Of a stretch of DNA of 64,000 nucleotides, positions 18,712 to 30,337 are shown in pieces (position 1 is the first letter of the stretch; the number at the start of each line of letters is the position of its first letter). Origin of the DNA: Yersinia ruckeri ATCC 29473. Lineage in GTDB: Bacteria; Pseudomonadota; Gammaproteobacteria; Enterobacterales; Enterobacteriaceae. Below the pieces are notes generated by a model, which was given only the letters and a program-made list of their open reading frames with translations, was not told where the DNA came from and did not search any database. Made by a program: the position numbers and the translations under genes. The DNA is taken from positions 2,139,908-2,203,907 of the forward strand of contig NZ_KN150747.1 in the NCBI RefSeq assembly GCF_000754815.1. The letters are read 5' to 3'.

Positions 18712-20112
18712 TTAGAAACTGGCATTTCTTGGTGTCCGTGGGAACGGGATCACATCACGAACGTTTTGTACGCCAGTTACATAGGCGATCAAACGCTCAA
18801 ATCCAAGGCCAAAGCCGGAATGTGGCACGGTGCCGTAGCGACGCAGATCACGATACCACCAATAATCTTCTTTATTCAGACCCATTTCGGCTAAACGTTG
18901 ATCCAACACATCCAGACGCTCTTCACGCTGCGAACCACCGATGATCTCACCAATGCCGGGTGCTAGAACATCCATCGCCGCCACGGTCTTGCCATCTTCA
19001 TTCATCCGCATATAGAAGGCCTTGATGTCTTTCGGGTAGTTTTTCACTACCACAGGCGCTTTAAAGTGTTTCTCTGCCAGATAACGTTCATGCTCAGAAG
19101 ACAGATCGATACCCCAAGACACGTCGTTCTCGAAGGTTTGGCCAGAGGCGATCAGGATGTCAATGGCGTCAGTATAGTCAACCTGTGCAAAATCAGATGT
19201 CACAAAACGCTGCAAACGATCGATTGCATCTTTATCTACCCGCTGAGCGAAAAACGCCAGATCGTCGGCACGTTCATCCAGAACCGCCTGGAACACGTAC
19301 TTGAGCATTTTCTCGGCCAGTGCCGCCACATCATCCAGAGAGGCAAAGGCCACTTCCGGTTCGATCATCCAGAACTCAGCCAGATGGCGGCTGGTGTTGG
19401 AGTTTTCAGCACGGAAAGTCGGGCCGAAAGTATATACTTTCGACAGCGCACAAGCGTAGGTTTCGCCGTTCAACTGACCAGAAACGGTTAGGAAAGCTTC
19501 TTTTCCAAAGAAATCTTCGCTGAAATCGATTTTTCCTGCATCAGTGCGTGGCAGATTTTCCAGATCCAGAGTCGAAACGCGGAACATTTCCCCAGCACCT
19601 TCAGTGTCGGAGGCGGTGATCAATGGAGTAGAAACCCAGAAATAGCCGTTTTCATGGAAGAAGCGGTGAATGGCCTGCGCCAGAGTATGGCGAACACGTG
19701 CAACGGCACCAATCAGGTTGGTTCGTGGGCGTAAGTGAGCGACTTCGCGCAGATATTCGATACTGTGGCGTTTTGCCGCCATTGGATAGGTATCTGGATC
19801 ATCCACCCAGCCAACCACATTAACCCGAGTGGCCTGGATTTCGAAGCTTTGGCCTTCACCCGGTGATGCAACAACGGTGCCAGTAATTTCTACGGAACAA
19901 CCGGTGGTGAGGTGTAAGACTTCATCCTGATAATTCGGCAGAGTATTATTAATGACGGCCTGTAACGGATCAAAGCAGGAACCGTCATAAACGGCGACGA
20001 AGGAGATACCAGCTTTAGAATCTCTCCGGGTACGCACCCAACCGCGTACGGTGACTTCACTGTCAACCGCAGCACGGCCTTGCAGTACATCGACTACAGG
20101 CACTACGCTCAT
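18712..20112 (-). CDS. asnS: AsnS, asparaginyl-tRNA synthetase
   Basis: 466 residues, as in E. coli. An N-terminal OB-fold anticodon domain (about residues 17-105, beginning [19 protein letters not shown]) precedes the class IIb catalytic core with [21 protein letters not shown] (motif 2 region) and GFGLGFERL (motif 3) near the end. It charges tRNA-Asn with asparagine. It is a stand-alone gene, separated from pncB by 253 bases. Confidence 0.98.
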   Translation of the reverse strand: MSVVPVVDVLQGRAAVDSEVTVRGWVRTRRDSKAGISFVAVYDGSCFDPLQAVINNTLPNYQDEVLHLTTGCSVEITGTVVASPGEGQSFEIQATRVNVVGWVDDPDTYPMAAKRHSIEYLREVAHLRPRTNLIGAVARVRHTLAQAIHRFFHENGYFWVSTPLITASDTEGAGEMFRVSTLDLENLPRTDAGKIDFSEDFFGKEAFLTVSGQLNGETYACALSKVYTFGPTFRAENSNTSRHLAEFWMIEPEVAFASLDDVAALAEKMLKYVFQAVLDERADDLAFFAQRVDKDAIDRLQRFVTSDFAQVDYTDAIDILIASGQTFENDVSWGIDLSSEHERYLAEKHFKAPVVVKNYPKDIKAFYMRMNEDGKTVAAMDVLAPGIGEIIGGSQREERLDVLDQRLAEMGLNKEDYWWYRDLRRYGTVPHSGFGLGFERLIAYVTGVQNVRDVIPFPRTPRNASF

Positions 20113-20365
20113 AGATTTCTCTCTTTATAAGTTTTGGTTCGGAAATAAATTAAAACCCAAAATATGGGATGTTGCTATGTTACTTGCGGGAGTGCAGGAC
20201 ACAAGAGGAAATCACCGGATTCATGCAAGATTTCTACGGATAAGAGGAATAAATCGGTCGAGTGGTGAAGATATCAGCGGGATAACGGCGTCGGAGTGAC
20301 TGGGAGTATAACCAAAGGTATGGGAAAGAGACCGGGAGAGGGAAATTCGCCCGGTCTGAATATGG

Positions 20366-21571
20366 CTAACTGGCCTTTTTCACTAATGGCAAATCAAAGG
20401 CTTCGCGTAATTCATCAACGAAGGCTGGATCCTGACAAATGGTTTTCCCCGGACTATCGGACAGTTTTGCCACCGGTTTGCCATTACATTCAACCAGCTT
20501 AATGACGATATTCAGCGGCTTGACTCCAGGAATATCACAGGTCAATCGCGTGCCAATACCAAAGACCAGATTGATGCGCTGATAAAAGTGGCGATATAAG
20601 TTCAGTGCTTTTTCCAGATCCAGATTATCCGAGAACACCAACGTTTTGCTCATGGGATCGATACCCAACTTAATAAAGTGAGCAATCGCTTTTTCACCCC
20701 ATTCCAGCGGGTCACCTGAGTCATGGCGTAAACCCTGATAGCGCGTGGCAAACGGCAGGCCAAAATCACGCAGGAAGGCATCCATGGTAATGCAGTCGGT
20801 CAGTGCAATCCCTAGTTGGTCAGGATATTCATCCAGCCAGACTTGTAATGCCACCCGTTGGCTGCTGGCCAGTTCGGCGCTGATTTGCTGGTGAGCCTGG
20901 AACCATTCGTGGGCTTGAGTCCCCACCGGCGTCAACGATAGCCGGCGTGCCAGGTCATAATTGCTGGTGCCTACCAAGTAGGGAAACTCTGCTTTTAGTG
21001 TACTGACTACCGCCTGCTGCACGCCTCGTGAAAAACGGCGACGGGTACCAAAGTCCATCAACTTGAAGTGTGTGATATCCACATCAGCACTCAGTTGACT
21101 GAATTGCGCCAGTTTGGCACGCAGTTGCTCGATAGCCATCTGTGGAGTGACCTGCGGCGAACGGCGGCGATGTACCACTTCACTGATCACGGCCAGCAAT
21201 GGTACTTCCCACATAATGACTTCACACCACCGGCCGGAGATACGAATATCCAGTTTGCCACCGATCTCGGAGACGCAGACCTGTTGTGGATCAAAACGAA
21301 AATCGCGTAGCCAATCAAGGTAGTCAGGTGTAAAGAAGGGGAGGCCGGACAGGTAGCTATATTCGTCCTGTGTCAGCGCCAGCTCACTCATAAGAGCGAT
21401 CTGATGGCGAATTTCTTCAGCGTGATCAGCCAGTAATTCGTCACCACGGCAACGGAATTCTGCCGCCACGGTAATATGGCGATAACGATGAAACACTGCT
21501 TGTTGCATATGAAGCTTATAAGCATCCGTATCAAGCAATGAGGTCAAAATCGGAGAGGCGTCTTGATTCAT
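20366..21571 (-). CDS. pncB: PncB, nicotinate phosphoribosyltransferase
   Basis: 401 residues (E. coli 400). It converts nicotinate and PRPP to nicotinate mononucleotide in NAD salvage, using ATP. Recognised blocks are [16 protein letters not shown] at the N-terminus, [14 protein letters not shown], and [15 protein letters not shown]. The catalytic histidine that is phosphorylated lies in the family's conserved core near [11 protein letters not shown]. No clear NadR box was found upstream. Confidence 0.97.
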   Translation of the reverse strand: MNQDASPILTSLLDTDAYKLHMQQAVFHRYRHITVAAEFRCRGDELLADHAEEIRHQIALMSELALTQDEYSYLSGLPFFTPDYLDWLRDFRFDPQQVCVSEIGGKLDIRISGRWCEVIMWEVPLLAVISEVVHRRRSPQVTPQMAIEQLRAKLAQFSQLSADVDITHFKLMDFGTRRRFSRGVQQAVVSTLKAEFPYLVGTSNYDLARRLSLTPVGTQAHEWFQAHQQISAELASSQRVALQVWLDEYPDQLGIALTDCITMDAFLRDFGLPFATRYQGLRHDSGDPLEWGEKAIAHFIKLGIDPMSKTLVFSDNLDLEKALNLYRHFYQRINLVFGIGTRLTCDIPGVKPLNIVIKLVECNGKPVAKLSDSPGKTICQDPAFVDELREAFDLPLVKKAS

Positions 21572-22163
21572 GGCGCGTTACAGCATCCTCGTAGGAGCAT
21601 TTTCCAGATTCGGCATAATCAATAAAGTGGCAGGAGTATACCGGTATTATGCTGTGATTGAAGCCTCATCACAGCATAAATAACGCAGAAAGATCTAGAG
21701 TTAAACGTGCCATTAACCGTTCTAAAGCATTTTTCACTTTATCATAGATAAAATAAGCTAAATTTTTGCTCAATAAGACGCCGGGTTATTTAAAAATAAT
21801 AAGAAAAGTAGGGTTATTTCTCTGGGGCTGGGACGTAGATCAGGCCAGATACAGTTATTGTCACCAGGCCCATGGTATAAAAAATACCGAGAAAAATAAC
21901 AAACGGTTAAAAAGAGAGAATACTCAATTGCTCATTAGCTGGTCGCCGTAAGTCATCGTTGCTGTCATATCACACGTTTTGGCCACATTGACATTCTGGA
22001 TAAATCCCCAGGGTTCTCAACTGGGTTTTTTTTGTAGCTGTGATACATTTGAAAACAGTCTGAGTCTCGATGGATGGCCGCTGTTGTTCAGCGATTGAGC
22101 CACCTGAGCACAAAAACGACAAGCCAGGTAAATATACTCACTGATGACGTCAAAAGGGTTTTT
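21572..22163. other. 592-bp divergent pncB-pepN gap
   Basis: An AT-rich stretch between divergent pncB and pepN. A 61-codon frame at 21766 uses a weak start, has low-complexity Lys/Asn-rich sequence and no recognisable domain, so I do not call it. The gap must hold both promoters, but no strong consensus pair stood out. Confidence 0.5.
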
Positions 22164-24779
22164 ATGACACAACAGCCGCAAGCTAAATACCGTCACGATT
22201 ATCGTGCGCCGGATTACACCATTACCGATATTGATTTGAACGTCGAATTGGATGCGCAAAAAACGACGGTAACGGCAGTCAGTAAAGTAAAACGTCAGGG
22301 TGCGGAACAGGCTCCACTGGTCTTGAATGGTGAAGACCTGACGTTATTGAGTGTCAGTGTAAATGGTCAACCGTGGCTCCACTATCGCGAGCAAGATAAC
22401 TTACTGTTTATTGAACAATTGCCGGAACAATTCACCTTAACCATCGTTAATGATATTCACCCGGCAAGTAATACCGCTCTCGAAGGGCTTTATCTTTCTG
22501 GGGAGGCATTATGTACTCAATGTGAAGCTGAAGGTTTCCGCCATATTACTTATTATCTGGATCGTCCAGATGTCTTGGCGCGCTTCACTACAACCATCGT
22601 GGCCGATAAAACCCGTTATCCTTATTTGCTGTCCAACGGTAACCGTTTGGACCAGGGAGAACTGGCTGATGGTCGCCACTGGGTTAAATGGGAAGACCCG
22701 TTCCCGAAACCCAGTTATTTATTTGCATTGGTTGCCGGTGATTTTGATGTATTGCGAGACAGCTTTATTACCCGCTCAGGCCGGGAAGTGGCTCTGGAGT
22801 TATTCGTTGATCGCGGTAATCTTGATCGCGCCGATTGGGCCATGACGTCATTGAAGAATTCAATGAAGTGGGATGAAACCCGTTTCGGTCTGGAATACGA
22901 TCTCGATATTTATATGATCGTGGCGGTTGATTTCTTCAATATGGGTGCAATGGAGAATAAAGGGCTAAATGTCTTTAACTCCAAATACGTGTTGGCGAAA
23001 GCGGAAACGGCAACAGATAAAGATTATCTTAATATCGAAGCCGTTATTGGCCATGAATATTTCCATAACTGGACTGGCAATCGTGTGACTTGCCGAGATT
23101 GGTTCCAGTTAAGTCTGAAAGAAGGATTGACGGTATTCCGCGATCAGGAATTTAGCTCTGATTTGGGTTCGCGTTCAGTTAACCGCATTGATAATGTGCG
23201 TGTCATGCGTGCGGCACAGTTTGCGGAAGACGCCAGCCCGATGGCGCATGCTATTCGACCTGATAAAGTCATAGAAATGAATAATTTCTATACACTAACC
23301 GTTTATGAGAAAGGTTCAGAAGTCATTCGTATGATGCATACCTTATTGGGAGAAAAACAATTCCAGGCCGGTATGCAACTTTACTTCGAACGCCATGATG
23401 GCAGTGCCGCCACCTGTGATGATTTTGTTCAGGCGATGGAAGATGCTTCTAACGTCGATCTTTCACTGTTCCGCCGTTGGTATAGCCAGTCCGGTACGCC
23501 GCTGCTGACCGTTCGTGATGACTATGATGCTGAAAAACAGCAGTATCATTTGCATATCAGCCAAAAAACCTTGCCGACGGCCGATCAACCGGAAAAACTG
23601 CCATTGCATATTCCGTTCGATATCGAGCTGTACGACACCGCAGGCAACGTCATTGCTTTACAGAAAAACGGCACGCCAGTTCACCCAGTATTGAATATCA
23701 CCGAAGCTGAACAAACGTTCACTTTTGATCAGGTGCCTTGTCAGCCAACGCCTTCATTGCTGCGGGAATTCTCTGCCCCGGTAAAACTGGACTACCCTTA
23801 CAGCGATCAGCAACTGACATTCCTGATGCAACATGCTCGCAACGAGTTTTCTCGCTGGGACGCGGCACAAATGCTGCTGGCAACCTATATCAAATTGAAC
23901 GTCGCCAAATATCAGCAGAAACAACCGCTTTCTTTGCCGTTACATGTCGCAGATGCTTTCCGTGCGGTACTGTTGGATGAGCAGATTGATCCGGCGCTGG
24001 CAGCACAGATCCTGACGTTGCCTGCCGAGAACGAAATAGCTGAATTGTTCACCACTATCGATCCTGAAGCCATTGGGGCGGTGCATGAAGCGATTACGCG
24101 TTGTTTGGCGCAAGCGTTGGCTGATGAGTTATTAGCTGTGTATCTGGCAAATCAAACGCCGGAATACCGAGTTGAGCACGGTGATATCGCTAAACGGGCG
24201 TTGAAAAATACCTGTCTGGGCTATTTGGCATTCGCCGACGCTGACTTTGCGAATAAACTGGTTTCCGCTCAGTATCATCAAGCTGACAATATGACCGATT
24301 CTCTGGCGGCGCTATCTGCTGCGGTTGTGGCACAGTTGCCTTGCCGTGATGAATTATTGGCTGCCTTTGATGTGCGTTGGAATCATGACGGTCTGGTGAT
24401 GGATAAATGGTTTGCCTTGCAGGCGTCCAGCCCTGCTGGCGATGTGTTAACCAAGATACGTGCGCTGCTGACGCATCCATCCTTCAGTCTGAGTAACCCG
24501 AACCGAACCCGCGCACTGATCGGTGCTTTTGCGTCCGGAAATCCGTCGGCATTTCATGCAAAAGACGGTAGCGGTTATCAGTTCCTGGTTGAAATTCTGA
24601 GTGATTTGAATACCCGTAATCCGCAGGTCGCTTCGCGTTTAATCGAGCCATTGATTCGGTTGAAACGCTACGATGCGGACCGTCAGGCGCTGATGCGTCA
24701 AGCGTTGGAACAGTTGAAAGGACTGGAAAACCTGTCTGGAGATTTATTCGAGAAAATCACTAAGGCGCTGGCAGCATAA
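22164..24779 (+). CDS. pepN: PepN, aminopeptidase N (M1)
   Basis: The ATG at 22164 gives 871 residues and the conserved MTQQPQAKYRHDYRAPDY start; the 30 upstream codons to 22074 lack homology. The substrate motif GAMEN is near residue 260 and the zinc motif HEYFH near 297, with the third ligand glutamate in the LKEGLTVFRDQEF block. It is the major broad-specificity cytosolic aminopeptidase, acting late in protein turnover. In E. coli the ssu and elf operons follow; here pyrD follows directly. Confidence 0.99.
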   Translation: MTQQPQAKYRHDYRAPDYTITDIDLNVELDAQKTTVTAVSKVKRQGAEQAPLVLNGEDLTLLSVSVNGQPWLHYREQDNLLFIEQLPEQFTLTIVNDIHPASNTALEGLYLSGEALCTQCEAEGFRHITYYLDRPDVLARFTTTIVADKTRYPYLLSNGNRLDQGELADGRHWVKWEDPFPKPSYLFALVAGDFDVLRDSFITRSGREVALELFVDRGNLDRADWAMTSLKNSMKWDETRFGLEYDLDIYMIVAVDFFNMGAMENKGLNVFNSKYVLAKAETATDKDYLNIEAVIGHEYFHNWTGNRVTCRDWFQLSLKEGLTVFRDQEFSSDLGSRSVNRIDNVRVMRAAQFAEDASPMAHAIRPDKVIEMNNFYTLTVYEKGSEVIRMMHTLLGEKQFQAGMQLYFERHDGSAATCDDFVQAMEDASNVDLSLFRRWYSQSGTPLLTVRDDYDAEKQQYHLHISQKTLPTADQPEKLPLHIPFDIELYDTAGNVIALQKNGTPVHPVLNITEAEQTFTFDQVPCQPTPSLLREFSAPVKLDYPYSDQQLTFLMQHARNEFSRWDAAQMLLATYIKLNVAKYQQKQPLSLPLHVADAFRAVLLDEQIDPALAAQILTLPAENEIAELFTTIDPEAIGAVHEAITRCLAQALADELLAVYLANQTPEYRVEHGDIAKRALKNTCLGYLAFADADFANKLVSAQYHQADNMTDSLAALSAAVVAQLPCRDELLAAFDVRWNHDGLVMDKWFALQASSPAGDVLTKIRALLTHPSFSLSNPNRTRALIGAFASGNPSAFHAKDGSGYQFLVEILSDLNTRNPQVASRLIEPLIRLKRYDADRQALMRQALEQLKGLENLSGDLFEKITKALAA

Positions 24780-24810
24780 AGTTGCCCAGAGAGTATTTAT
24801 CGCCGTCATA

Positions 24811-24844
24811 CCGAAGTAAAAGACAAGGATGTCTTTCTCTTCGG
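24811..24844 (+). terminator. pepN: Probable pepN terminator hairpin
   Basis: CCGAAG-TA-AAAGACA pairs with TGTCTTT-CT-CTTCGG around AGGA, with a small internal loop, 31 bases past the pepN stop; an A/T-rich ATAATTTATT tail follows. Confidence 0.65.
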
Positions 24845-25031
24845 ATAATTTATTAGTGAGTTAGCGTTTCATTATTGGATGCTGTATTCCTCTCTTTTCT
24901 GCTTATATTTTGCCTGCCGCTGTTCCCATTACCCGTGCGAACAGGGTTATTTTGCGATCTATAAATATACAAGCTATTAACAACTTGTGATCAATATAGA
25001 GCCAGTGCTGGAATCTTTGCAGGGCTTTACT

Positions 25032-25047
25032 TAGCAAACGTTTACTT
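25032..25047. promoter_or_regulatory. pyrD: PurR operator upstream of pyrD
   Basis: TAGCAAACGTTTACTT has the perfect PurR core GCAAACGTTT and agrees with the 16-bp consensus ACGCAAACGTTTTCGT at 12 positions. It is 170 bases before the pyrD start. E. coli pyrD is a known PurR target, which supports the call. The rest of the 24780-25216 gap shows only the pepN hairpin. Confidence 0.75.
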
Positions 25048-25216
25048 TACTAAAAGATAAATTTACCATTCTTGGGTTTATCCACTGGGTGGCGGGTTCG
25101 TCCTGTTTGTCTGCTGGCGAATACGTTACCGATAGAAAATAATAGGCTGAAGAATCATTGCGGTTGTTTCATTCAGCATGAGTGACTTGCTTGTCACCGG
25201 GAGCTTAGGAGATCAC

Positions 25217-26227
25217 ATGTTTTATCCGATCGTTAAAAAGGCACTGTTCCAGCTCGATCCCGAGCGCGCTCATGAATTAACTTTCCGCCAATTAAAACGT
25301 ATAACGGGTACGCCATTGGAGTTTTTAGTCCGCCAATCGGTGCCGACCAAACCCGTGAGCTGCATGGGATTGTCTTTTAAAAACCCGGTAGGTCTGGCTG
25401 CGGGTCTGGATAAAGACGGTGAGTGCATTGATGCCTTGGGCGTGATGGGCTTTGGCTTTATTGAAGTGGGTACGGTCACTCCCTTGCCGCAACCAGGTAA
25501 CGATAAACCTCGCTTATTCCGCGTATTAGAAGCTGAAGGTTTGATCAACCGGATGGGATTTAATAACCAGGGGGTAGATAATCTGGTCGATAACGTTAAG
25601 AAGTCTCATTTTGGCGGTATCTTGGGAATTAATATCGGTAAAAATAAAGACACGCCGGTAGAAAATGGGAAAGACGATTATCTGATCTGTATGGATAAAA
25701 TTTATCCATACGCCGGTTATATTGCGATTAATATTTCATCACCGAATACTCCGGGATTACGCTCATTACAGTACGGTGAAGCGTTGGATGATCTGTTGGC
25801 GGCGATTAAAAATAAACAGGCCGAATTACAACAGCGGCATCATAAATATGTTCCTGTTGCGGTTAAGATCGCGCCGGATCTTACCGAAGAAGAATTGATC
25901 CAGGTTGCGGACAGTCTGGTACGACATAATATAGACGGCGTTATTGCAACGAATACCACATTAGATCGCTCGCTGATTCAGGGATTAAATTACTGTGAAC
26001 AGAGCGGTGGGTTAAGTGGGCGTCCTTTACAGCTGCGCAGTACTGAGATTATTCGCCGTCTGTCGCAAGAATTACAAGGTCGCTTACCTATTATCGGTGT
26101 AGGTGGAATTGATTCCGTAATGGCCGCCAGAGAAAAAATGGCAGCGGGCGCTTCACTAGTACAAATTTATTCTGGTTTCATCTTCCGTGGGCCTGGATTG
26201 ATTAAAGATATCGTTACTCATATCTAA
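25217..26227 (+). CDS. pyrD: PyrD, dihydroorotate dehydrogenase (quinone)
   Basis: The ATG at 25217 follows TAGGAGATCAC and gives 336 residues, the E. coli length; an in-frame start at 25178 is less likely. A class 2 enzyme: the N-terminal amphipathic helices ([20 protein letters not shown]) anchor it to the membrane for quinone use. The catalytic serine is in [11 protein letters not shown], and FMN contacts include [11 protein letters not shown] and GVGGI near the C-terminus. It makes orotate in pyrimidine synthesis. Confidence 0.98.
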   Translation: MFYPIVKKALFQLDPERAHELTFRQLKRITGTPLEFLVRQSVPTKPVSCMGLSFKNPVGLAAGLDKDGECIDALGVMGFGFIEVGTVTPLPQPGNDKPRLFRVLEAEGLINRMGFNNQGVDNLVDNVKKSHFGGILGINIGKNKDTPVENGKDDYLICMDKIYPYAGYIAINISSPNTPGLRSLQYGEALDDLLAAIKNKQAELQQRHHKYVPVAVKIAPDLTEEELIQVADSLVRHNIDGVIATNTTLDRSLIQGLNYCEQSGGLSGRPLQLRSTEIIRRLSQELQGRLPIIGVGGIDSVMAAREKMAAGASLVQIYSGFIFRGPGLIKDIVTHI

Positions 26228-26399
26228 TTATTTGTATTGTTTTCGGCCTAGGGGTTTATTTCTCCCCCTAGCTCGTCTATATTTTATCCGTTAGTTTAAA
26301 TAAACATCGATAATTGTATATGAATTGAGTTCGATGACATCACCAGGTAACTCAATCTTTGAGCGTTAAATGTTGGCAGTATGGCGGGAAGGAATAACT

Positions 26400-26948
26400 A
26401 TGCGGATTAAACCTGACGATAAATGGCGTTGGTATTTTGATACCGAACACGATCGACTTATGTTGGATTTAGCCAATGGTATGATATTTCGTTCACGCTT
26501 TTCGGCCAAGATGTTAACGCCTGATGCATTTAATGAATCTGCATTTTGTGTTGATGATGCCGCTCTTTATTTTGAATTCGAAGATCAATGTCGCCAAATT
26601 AAACTGAGCCATGAACATCGTGCCGAACTGGTATTAAATGCACTGGTGGCTTTTCGTTTTCTGAAACCTTTAATGCCTAAGAGCTGGTATTTTATTACGC
26701 AGGGCAAAGCATTAATACCGCAAGATGGTAGCTTGGCGCTGGTAAGGCTAATGGAAACCGGGGAAGAGGTGAGGGTGTTGGTTGTTGAGTCTGGTGAGTC
26801 GGCGAGTCTGTGTTTATTGGCTCAGCCACAACTCATGCTGGCCGGTAGAATGTTGATATTAGGCGATGCCATTAAAATAATGAATGATCGATTATCGCCG
26901 TTAGAAATAAAGAATACGGATATTCAAGCTTTCGATCGGGCGGTCTGA
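26400..26948 (+). CDS. zapC: ZapC, FtsZ-associated cell division protein
   Basis: The ATG at 26400 gives 182 residues (E. coli 180) starting [14 protein letters not shown]. ZapC binds FtsZ filaments, promotes lateral bundling and suppresses GTPase activity at the Z ring. Conserved blocks are [24 protein letters not shown] and [13 protein letters not shown], with a C-terminal [14 protein letters not shown]. It stands between pyrD and ycbX as in E. coli; the end converges on ycbX. Confidence 0.95.
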   Translation: MRIKPDDKWRWYFDTEHDRLMLDLANGMIFRSRFSAKMLTPDAFNESAFCVDDAALYFEFEDQCRQIKLSHEHRAELVLNALVAFRFLKPLMPKSWYFITQGKALIPQDGSLALVRLMETGEEVRVLVVESGESASLCLLAQPQLMLAGRMLILGDAIKIMNDRLSPLEIKNTDIQAFDRAV

Positions 26949-26996
26949 TTGGCGCTATAGTTAGCGTCAATCAAACAGATAAGTCTGATTCGAGGC

Positions 26997-28110
26997 CTAT
27001 TTCCCTGTAAGGGTGAGATTCCCTTTAGGGATACAACTGCACGAAAGAATCACACCATTCTCGGCTATTGCACTTTGTTTTAACGGTGCCACTTCGCCCT
27101 CGACCAATGTTATTTTACAGCTACCACATATTCCAGCCCGGCATGAATAGGGAATCCGAATATTTTGTTGCTCTAGTTGTTCCAGTAAAACCTGCTGATT
27201 ATTACCAGTAAACTGCACGCCGTTATAGTCGATGGTCACTGCGTGGGTGTGATCTTGTGTTACCGATAAGGTTTCAACCACGGTTCCGGCATGATAAGGA
27301 CGTGAGGGTTTAGTCGCCAAAACCTCAATATTATCACCGACGCGAATAATACCACTATTGCGGGCGGTCATATTCTGGCCGAAATCTACGTCGCCATTAT
27401 CAGCAGTACGGAATTTCTGTAATGTCATTAAAGGTTCGGCGGTTGGGTGCTTTTTCCCACTCTCGGCGCTAACGGTAGTTAAAATACAGCGGCTACAGGG
27501 TTTAACCAGATCAAATATAACGTTGCCAACGCGAATAACCTGCCAACTGTCTTCGGCAAATGCGCTGGCACCGGTGACAACTAAATTAGGGCGAAATTGT
27601 TCCATCTTGATACTGGCAGGGCCAACGCTGTTGTAATTCGGTAAATGAAGCTTCATTGATCAGCAGGTAGGGATAACCATCAGCAAAGGAGAGTGGAATT
27701 TCTGGCTGGCGTTTAACTCTGCGGGTCAGTTCTGGCCCGAGCCAGCGTAACTGCACTTCCCGTTGGAAATAGCCACTGAGCCAGTGGTTGATTGCTGTTG
27801 GGGCAATCAAGGCGGTGAAATGGTTGCCCCAGACTTCCGTCGGTGCTGCTGTTGCAGCAAAATCACAAAAGCGGATACTGGCACTTTCACCATCGGGTGC
27901 AGTCAGAAATAAACCGTCGATCAGCAAGGCCGGTGTAAAAGTCACCATTTTCGGATTATTACGTGCAGTAATAAAGGTGCCATCGAGTTCGGTAATCATG
28001 AATACTCGGTCGAATGCCAGACCGCTGCTGTCTACCTGAGCATGGGAAAGCTGTAGGCCGCGCATGGATTTAACCGGATGAATGTAAATTTTAGAGAGAG
28101 TAATCACCAT
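26997..28110 (-). pseudogene. ycbX: ycbX with a +1 frameshift (MOSC-ferredoxin protein)
   Basis: Two overlapping minus-strand frames together cover the whole of YcbX. The first runs from the ATG at 28110 ([18 protein letters not shown]) to a stop at 27586, reading correctly up to LQQRWP. The second, ending at 26997, resumes with [15 protein letters not shown]. Removing one base from the GGG at plus-strand 27619-27621 restores a continuous 370-residue protein (E. coli 369). The first part holds the MOSC N-terminal and part of the MOSC domain; the second holds the MOSC cysteine block KPCSRC and a 2Fe-2S ferredoxin with [10 protein letters not shown]. YcbX detoxifies N-hydroxylated bases using the molybdenum cofactor. 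Either a true inactivation or a sequencing error. Confidence 0.9.
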
Positions 28111-28150
28111 AGGCTCCATGCAAGTATTAAAATTAGCAGGGAGCAACTTT

Positions 28151-28178
28151 ATGACAAGCGGACAGGATTAGCTATAAT
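28151..28178 (+). promoter_or_regulatory. rlmL: Promoter of rlmL-uup
   Basis: ATGACA at 28151-28156 and a perfect TATAAT at 28173-28178 are 16 bp apart, 33 bases before the rlmL ATG, between divergent genes. Confidence 0.7.
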
Positions 28179-28211
28179 GCGCAACAATTTTATTTTTGGT
28201 GATAGTGCGAT

Positions 28212-30332
28212 ATGAACTCTTTGTTTGCCAGCACGGCGCGTGGACTGGAAGAACTGTTAAAAAGCGAACTCGAAGCGCTGGGTGCTCACGACTGTAAAAT
28301 AGTGCAGGGTGGGGTGCATTTTCAGGGTGACGATCGGCTTATGTACCAAAGTTTGCTGTGGAGCCGTTTGGCTTCCCGCATTCTGCTGCCCTTGAATGAA
28401 TTTAAGGTTCATAGCGATCTGGATCTTTATCTCGGTGTGCAGGCCATTGACTGGTCTTCCATCTTTGGCGTGGACAAAACGTTTGCCGTGCACTTTAGCG
28501 GTGTCAATGAAGAAATCCGTAATAGTCAGTACGGCGCATTGAAAGTAAAAGATGCGATTGTGGATAGCTTCACGCGTAAAATCGATCAACGACCAACCGT
28601 CGCCAAACAGCAGCCGGATATCCGGGTGAATGTATTTCTCCAGCGCGATACCGCCAGCGTGGCGCTGGATCTCAGTGGCGAAGGCCTGCATCAGCGGGGT
28701 TACCGTGATCTGACGGGTCAGGCACCATTGAAGGAAAACCTGGCGGCAGCGATTATTCTGCGCTCCGGTTGGCAGCTTGGTACGCCAATGGTTGATCCTA
28801 TGTGTGGTTCCGGTACTTTGCTGATCGAAGCGGCCATGATGGCATCTGATCGTGCTCCCGGTTTGCATCGCCAGCATTGGGGCTTTACCGCCTGGAACAG
28901 TTTTAACGAAGAACTGTGGCGTGAACTGACGACAGAGGCGCAGGTGCGTGCGCGTCGCGGGTTGCAGGAAACCACTTCGCGTTTCTTTGGTTCGGATATT
29001 GATCGTCGGGTGATTGAAATGGCGCGTGCTAACGCCCGTCGCGCTGGCGTAGCAGAATTGATTACCCTGAACGCCAATGATATCAGCAAGTTGGTTAACC
29101 CACTGCCAGAAGGCCCTGTGGGCACGGTGATCAGTAACCCGCCATACGGCGAGCGTCTGGAAAGCGAACCCGCGTTGATCGCATTGCACAATATGTTTGG
29201 TCGTATCATGAAGACCGCTTGTGGTGGCTGGCGTTTGTCGCTATTTAGCGCCTCGCCTGAGTTGTTGAGCTGCCTGCAATTGCGTGCTGAGCGTGATTTC
29301 AAAGCGAAAAACGGCCCGCTGGATTGCGTGCAGAAAAACTACCAGTTGGCGGCTAATCCGCTGGGCGCGAGTGGTGTTCAGGTGGCAGAAGATTATGCTA
29401 ACCGTCTGCGCAAGAACATGAAAAAGTTGGATAAATGGGCTAAACAGCAGGGTATCGAATGTTACCGTTTATATGATGCTGATTTGCCAGATTATAACGT
29501 GGCGGTCGATCGCTATGGCAGCAAAGTGGTGGTACAGGAATATGCACCGCCGAAAACTGTCGATCCACAAAAGGCTCGTCAGCGTTTGTTTGATGTCATC
29601 AACGCTACGCTGGCGGTGCTGGATTTGCCGTCCAATCAGCTGGTACTGAAAACCCGTGAGCGTCAGAAAGGGAAGAATCAGTACGAAAAATTGGCGCAAA
29701 AAGGCGAATTTTTGCTGGTAGATGAATATAACGCCAAGTTGTGGGTTAACCTGACCGATTATCTTGATACCGGCTTATTCCTTGATCACCGCTTGGCTCG
29801 TCAAATGTTGGGCAAAATGAGTCAGGGTAAAGATTTTCTGAATTTATTTGCCTACACCGGTACTGCCAGCGTTCACGCCGGTTTGGGCGGCGCTCGCAGC
29901 ACCACGACAGTCGATATGTCGCGTACTTATCTGGAGTGGGCGGAGAAAAACCTGCGCGTCAATGGTTTGACGGGTCAGCAGCATCGCCTGATTCAGGCCG
30001 ATTGTCTGTCTTGGTTAAGCAATACCGAGGAGCAGTTTGACGTAATCTTTATCGATCCGCCGACTTTCTCCAACTCCAAGCGTATGGAGACCACCTTTGA
30101 CGTTCAGCGCGATCATTTGGTGTTAATGAAAGAACTGAAACGGTTACTGCGCCGTAAGGGAACCATTATGTTCTCTAATAACAAGCGCGGTTTCCAGATG
30201 GATTTGGCCGGGATTGAAGCCCTGGGTCTGGTGGCGAAAGAAATCACCGCCCAAACCCAATCCGAAGATTTTGCCCGTAATCGTCAGATCCACAACTGTT
30301 GGCTGGTTACCCATGCCAACGAGGAAAAATAG
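28212..30332 (+). CDS. rlmL: RlmKL, bifunctional 23S rRNA methyltransferase
   Basis: 706 residues (E. coli 702). An N-terminal THUMP domain is followed by the RlmL module (SAM loop [15 protein letters not shown] near residue 196; catalytic SNPPYGERL near 310), which makes m2G2445, and the C-terminal RlmK module ([16 protein letters not shown] near 545; [13 protein letters not shown] near 615), which makes m7G2069. Fused RlmKL is characteristic of gammaproteobacteria. Its stop is 5 bases before uup, so the two form an operon. Confidence 0.98.
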   Translation: MNSLFASTARGLEELLKSELEALGAHDCKIVQGGVHFQGDDRLMYQSLLWSRLASRILLPLNEFKVHSDLDLYLGVQAIDWSSIFGVDKTFAVHFSGVNEEIRNSQYGALKVKDAIVDSFTRKIDQRPTVAKQQPDIRVNVFLQRDTASVALDLSGEGLHQRGYRDLTGQAPLKENLAAAIILRSGWQLGTPMVDPMCGSGTLLIEAAMMASDRAPGLHRQHWGFTAWNSFNEELWRELTTEAQVRARRGLQETTSRFFGSDIDRRVIEMARANARRAGVAELITLNANDISKLVNPLPEGPVGTVISNPPYGERLESEPALIALHNMFGRIMKTACGGWRLSLFSASPELLSCLQLRAERDFKAKNGPLDCVQKNYQLAANPLGASGVQVAEDYANRLRKNMKKLDKWAKQQGIECYRLYDADLPDYNVAVDRYGSKVVVQEYAPPKTVDPQKARQRLFDVINATLAVLDLPSNQLVLKTRERQKGKNQYEKLAQKGEFLLVDEYNAKLWVNLTDYLDTGLFLDHRLARQMLGKMSQGKDFLNLFAYTGTASVHAGLGGARSTTTVDMSRTYLEWAEKNLRVNGLTGQQHRLIQADCLSWLSNTEEQFDVIFIDPPTFSNSKRMETTFDVQRDHLVLMKELKRLLRRKGTIMFSNNKRGFQMDLAGIEALGLVAKEITAQTQSEDFARNRQIHNCWLVTHANEEK

Positions 30333-30337
30333 AAACT

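Noticed and set aside
21766-21951. 61-codon frame between pncB and pepN
   Set aside because: Weak start, Lys/Asn-rich low-complexity product, no domain; likely chance in AT-rich DNA.
28257-29189. 310-codon antisense frame inside rlmL
   Set aside because: Complementary-strand shadow of a well-conserved gene with no homology of its own.
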